In this document: in pieces, positions 62,302 through 64,000 of the stretch
Layout of the letters: every line of letters starts with the position of its first letter
Numbering within the stretch: position 1 is the first letter of the stretch
Source: Acholeplasma sp. CAG:878
Lineage (GTDB): Bacteria > Bacillota_I > Bacilli_A > RF39 > UBA660
Direction: 5' to 3'
DNA length: 64,000 bases
NCBI GenBank assembly: GCA_000432255.1
Contig: HF989928.1
Span: 5,301 to 69,300 of the forward strand
Translations under genes and position numbers: made by a program
The notes under the pieces: model-generated
What the model was told of the DNA's origin: nothing
Database searches by the model: none
Seen by the model: the letters and a program-made list of their open reading frames with translations, nothing else

Positions 62302-62802
62302 TTAAAATAAAAATGAAACTAAAATAATACTTAATGTAATACTAGCTAAATCAGCTAATAATCCTGCCCATAAAGCATATTTTATTTTTTTTATACCAAC
62401 ACTTCCAAAATATAGGGTTAGAACATAAAATGTTGTATCTGTCGAGCCTTGAATAAAAGATGCTAGTGTTCCTATATAGCCATCTGGAGTAAATTGTTCA
62501 TAAATATTTGCCAAAATAGCAAGTGATGATGTTCCAGAAATCGGTCTTATTAAAGCCATAGGAATGATTTCACTAGGAATTAATTTTAAGATGTTTATAT
62601 AATTTAAAAGTTCTAAAATATTACTATTTACTAAAATATTAATAGCCAAAACCATTGCTAACAATGGTGGAAATAATTTTAATATCATTTCAAAACTTTC
62701 TTTTGCTCCATCTATAAAAGTATCATACAAAGGAACTTTTTTATAAAATCCATATAAAATTATAAACAAAACTATAAAAGGAATAATTAATTTTGACATC
62801 AT
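62302..62802 (-). CDS. spmB: Spore maturation protein SpmB
   Basis: The 166-residue integral membrane protein belongs to the nucleoside-recognition (Gate) family. Typical motifs are DTFIDGAKESFEMILKLFPP, RPISGTSSLAILANIYE, GSTDTTFYVLTLYFGSVGIK. In B. subtilis, SpmA and SpmB are needed for spore dehydration. The start overlaps the spmA stop by 4 bp. Probable operon order dacB-spmA-spmB as in Bacillus. Confidence 0.92.
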   Translation of the reverse strand: MMSKLIIPFIVLFIILYGFYKKVPLYDTFIDGAKESFEMILKLFPPLLAMVLAINILVNSNILELLNYINILKLIPSEIIPMALIRPISGTSSLAILANIYEQFTPDGYIGTLASFIQGSTDTTFYVLTLYFGSVGIKKIKYALWAGLLADLASITLSIILVSFLF

Positions 62803-63374
62803 TTCCTCCTTGCAAATAGTCTATCAATCATTAGCCCAATTATTGTACCTAGTACACTTATAAGAAAACACATCCCAACAATACTAGTTGGATTATTACT
62901 TCCATAAGCAATTCTAAGAGAAATAATTGTTGTTGGAACAATTGTAATTCCACTTGTATTTAAAACTAAAAAAGTTATCATCGACCTACTTGCTACTTCT
63001 TTATTATCATTAAGTTCTTGTAGAGATTGCATCGCCTTTAATCCAAATGGTGTTGCAGCATTACCCAACCCAAACATATTAGCAATTATATTTGAACTAA
63101 TATAACTTAATGATACATGACCTTTAGGAATTTCAGGAAATATGTATTTAAGAACAAAAGAAATTTTATTAGATATTTTTTTTAACAAACCAGATTCTTC
63201 AGCTATTTTACATATACCTAGCCATAAAGCCATAACAGGAAATATTTTTACAACTAATGAAAAAGCTTTAGAAGCACTATCTAATATGGTTGTGTTTAAG
63301 GTATCTAATTCTCCTTTAGAAAAACAATATATTATACCTATTAATATAAATAAGCCCCATATTTTATTTACCAC
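62799..63374 (-). CDS. spmA: Spore maturation protein SpmA
   Basis: The 191-residue membrane protein has LVVKIFPVMALWLGICKIAE and the family motif NMFGLGNAATPFGLKAMQSL followed by RSMITFLVLNTSGITIVPTT. It is the partner of SpmB. Its start overlaps the end of dacB by 11 bp, so the genes are translationally coupled. Confidence 0.93.
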   Translation of the reverse strand: MVNKIWGLFILIGIIYCFSKGELDTLNTTILDSASKAFSLVVKIFPVMALWLGICKIAEESGLLKKISNKISFVLKYIFPEIPKGHVSLSYISSNIIANMFGLGNAATPFGLKAMQSLQELNDNKEVASRSMITFLVLNTSGITIVPTTIISLRIAYGSNNPTSIVGMCFLISVLGTIIGLMIDRLFARRK

Positions 63375-64000
63375 ATAACCAATCCTTTATTCTTTGAAAA
63401 AAACTTTTCTTTTGTGTTTTAAGTACATATACATCTTGTTCATCTACTTTTTCATTATTTACTAACAATTTTACTTTTCCAACTATTTCTTCATCACTAA
63501 AATTATTTTTTTTAACTAATTCATATTTGAGAAGAACATTATTTTTATCACTATCTTTAAGTAACAAATTAAATTCTCTTTTGACACTTAAATTATTATA
63601 GTAATTTTCTCCTATAATGTTTATTCGACCACTTTTTAAGATACGATATTTAGTGTAATTATTAAATGCTTCTTCATACATATTTATATGGTCATAGAAG
63701 TCATTGCCATCATTTAGTGTTACTGCGACTAAATTAATATTATTTTTACTTGCACTTGTTACTAATGTTCTTCTAGCTATTTCTGTAAATCCTGTTTTTC
63801 CTCCTGTTGTATATTTATAATTAAATAATAGTTTATTTTTATTTGTCCATGAATAATAATTCATATTAGTTTTAACAGTGTGTTTTTTAGTACCAACTAT
63901 TTTTTTGAATTCATCATTTTTAATAGCATAACTCATAAGTAAAGCCATATCATAAGCTGTTGACATATTTCCCTTTTTTTCATCTAAACCACTAGGGTTA
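63364..64000 (-). CDS. D-alanyl-D-alanine carboxypeptidase, DacB/DacF type (C-terminal part, runs off the window)
   Basis: The frame is open to the window edge, and the sequence before STAYDMALLMSYAI reads NPSGLDEKKGN, the continuous family pattern, so the gene continues beyond 64000. The third penicillin-binding-protein motif KTGFTEIAR is present; the SxxK and SxN motifs lie outside the window. The C-terminal beta domain follows (residues after SGRINIIGENYYN). These enzymes trim D-Ala from peptidoglycan stems. Lying before spmA-spmB, it is most likely the sporulation enzyme DacB. Confidence 0.88.
   Translation of the reverse strand, partial: NPSGLDEKKGNMSTAYDMALLMSYAIKNDEFKKIVGTKKHTVKTNMNYYSWTNKNKLLFNYKYTTGGKTGFTEIARRTLVTSASKNNINLVAVTLNDGNDFYDHINMYEEAFNNYTKYRILKSGRINIIGENYYNNLSVKREFNLLLKDSDKNNVLLKYELVKKNNFSDEEIVGKVKLLVNNEKVDEQDVYVLKTQKKSFFQRIKDWLCGK

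Overview
The window comes from a very AT-rich, low-GC, spore-forming Gram-positive bacterium (Bacillota). EzrA points to the Bacilli side rather than Clostridia, and an uncultured gut lineage is plausible; no species can be named from the sequence alone. Sporulation is supported by Spo0A, two alpha/beta small acid-soluble spore proteins, a DacB-SpmA-SpmB operon, a SleB-type cell-wall hydrolase and a CwlD-type amidase. Fermentative carbon metabolism is represented by phosphoketolase, L-lactate dehydrogenase, GAPDH, phosphoglycerate kinase and triosephosphate isomerase. Three type IV prepilin-like genes, one of them very large, suggest a surface filament or pseudopilus system.

Layout. 1-8.5 kb (minus strand): the start of an HtrA-type protease, an Abi_2 HEPN protein, a DUF1292 protein, two large single-pass membrane proteins of unknown function, a CwlD-like amidase and an Ig-like polysaccharide deacetylase. 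8.1-16.4 kb: a small accessory patch with a phage-regulator-like protein, a phage collar/tail-like protein, and a 1985-residue RHS protein followed by two tandem copies (one truncated) of a probable immunity gene. 16.5-25.9 kb: housekeeping genes (RluA-type pseudouridine synthase, methyltransferase, ldh, xfp, rpsI-rplM, prmC-prfA, prepilin, tRNA-Trp, sleB, transglutaminase-like).

26.9-44.9 kb is the centre of interest: an 18,009-bp genomic island carrying a large serine recombinase. It is inserted inside a LysM-type N-acetylmuramoyl-L-alanine amidase gene. The N-terminal 86 codons lie at 44.9-45.2 kb and the C-terminal 307 codons, with four LysM repeats, at 26.0-26.9 kb. Joining the halves at the shared CCTCC core restores a continuous 393-residue amidase with the usual SNHINAGGGEG catalytic motif. 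Nearly all island genes are defence-like: a type III restriction-modification pair, a SMEK-STAND NTPase, an RnlA/RnlB toxin-antitoxin pair fused in operon to a TPR-cold-shock protein, and a metallophosphoesterase with a lost metal ligand. It also has two near-identical promoter / short transcript / terminator units. I see no conjugation or relaxase genes. The disrupted gene lies next to spo0A in a sporulating genome, so excision could restore a developmental lysis enzyme, as with the skin and SP-beta elements of Bacillus subtilis.

45.2-64 kb: spo0A, pgk-tpiA, rluB, alr, ferredoxin, an unknown membrane protein, a structured intergenic region, a prepilin, thiI, two SASP genes, clpP, a TGS-domain nucleoside kinase, gap, the giant prepilin, ezrA, rpsD with a long leader, a lipoprotein, and the spmB-spmA-dacB operon (dacB runs off the window).
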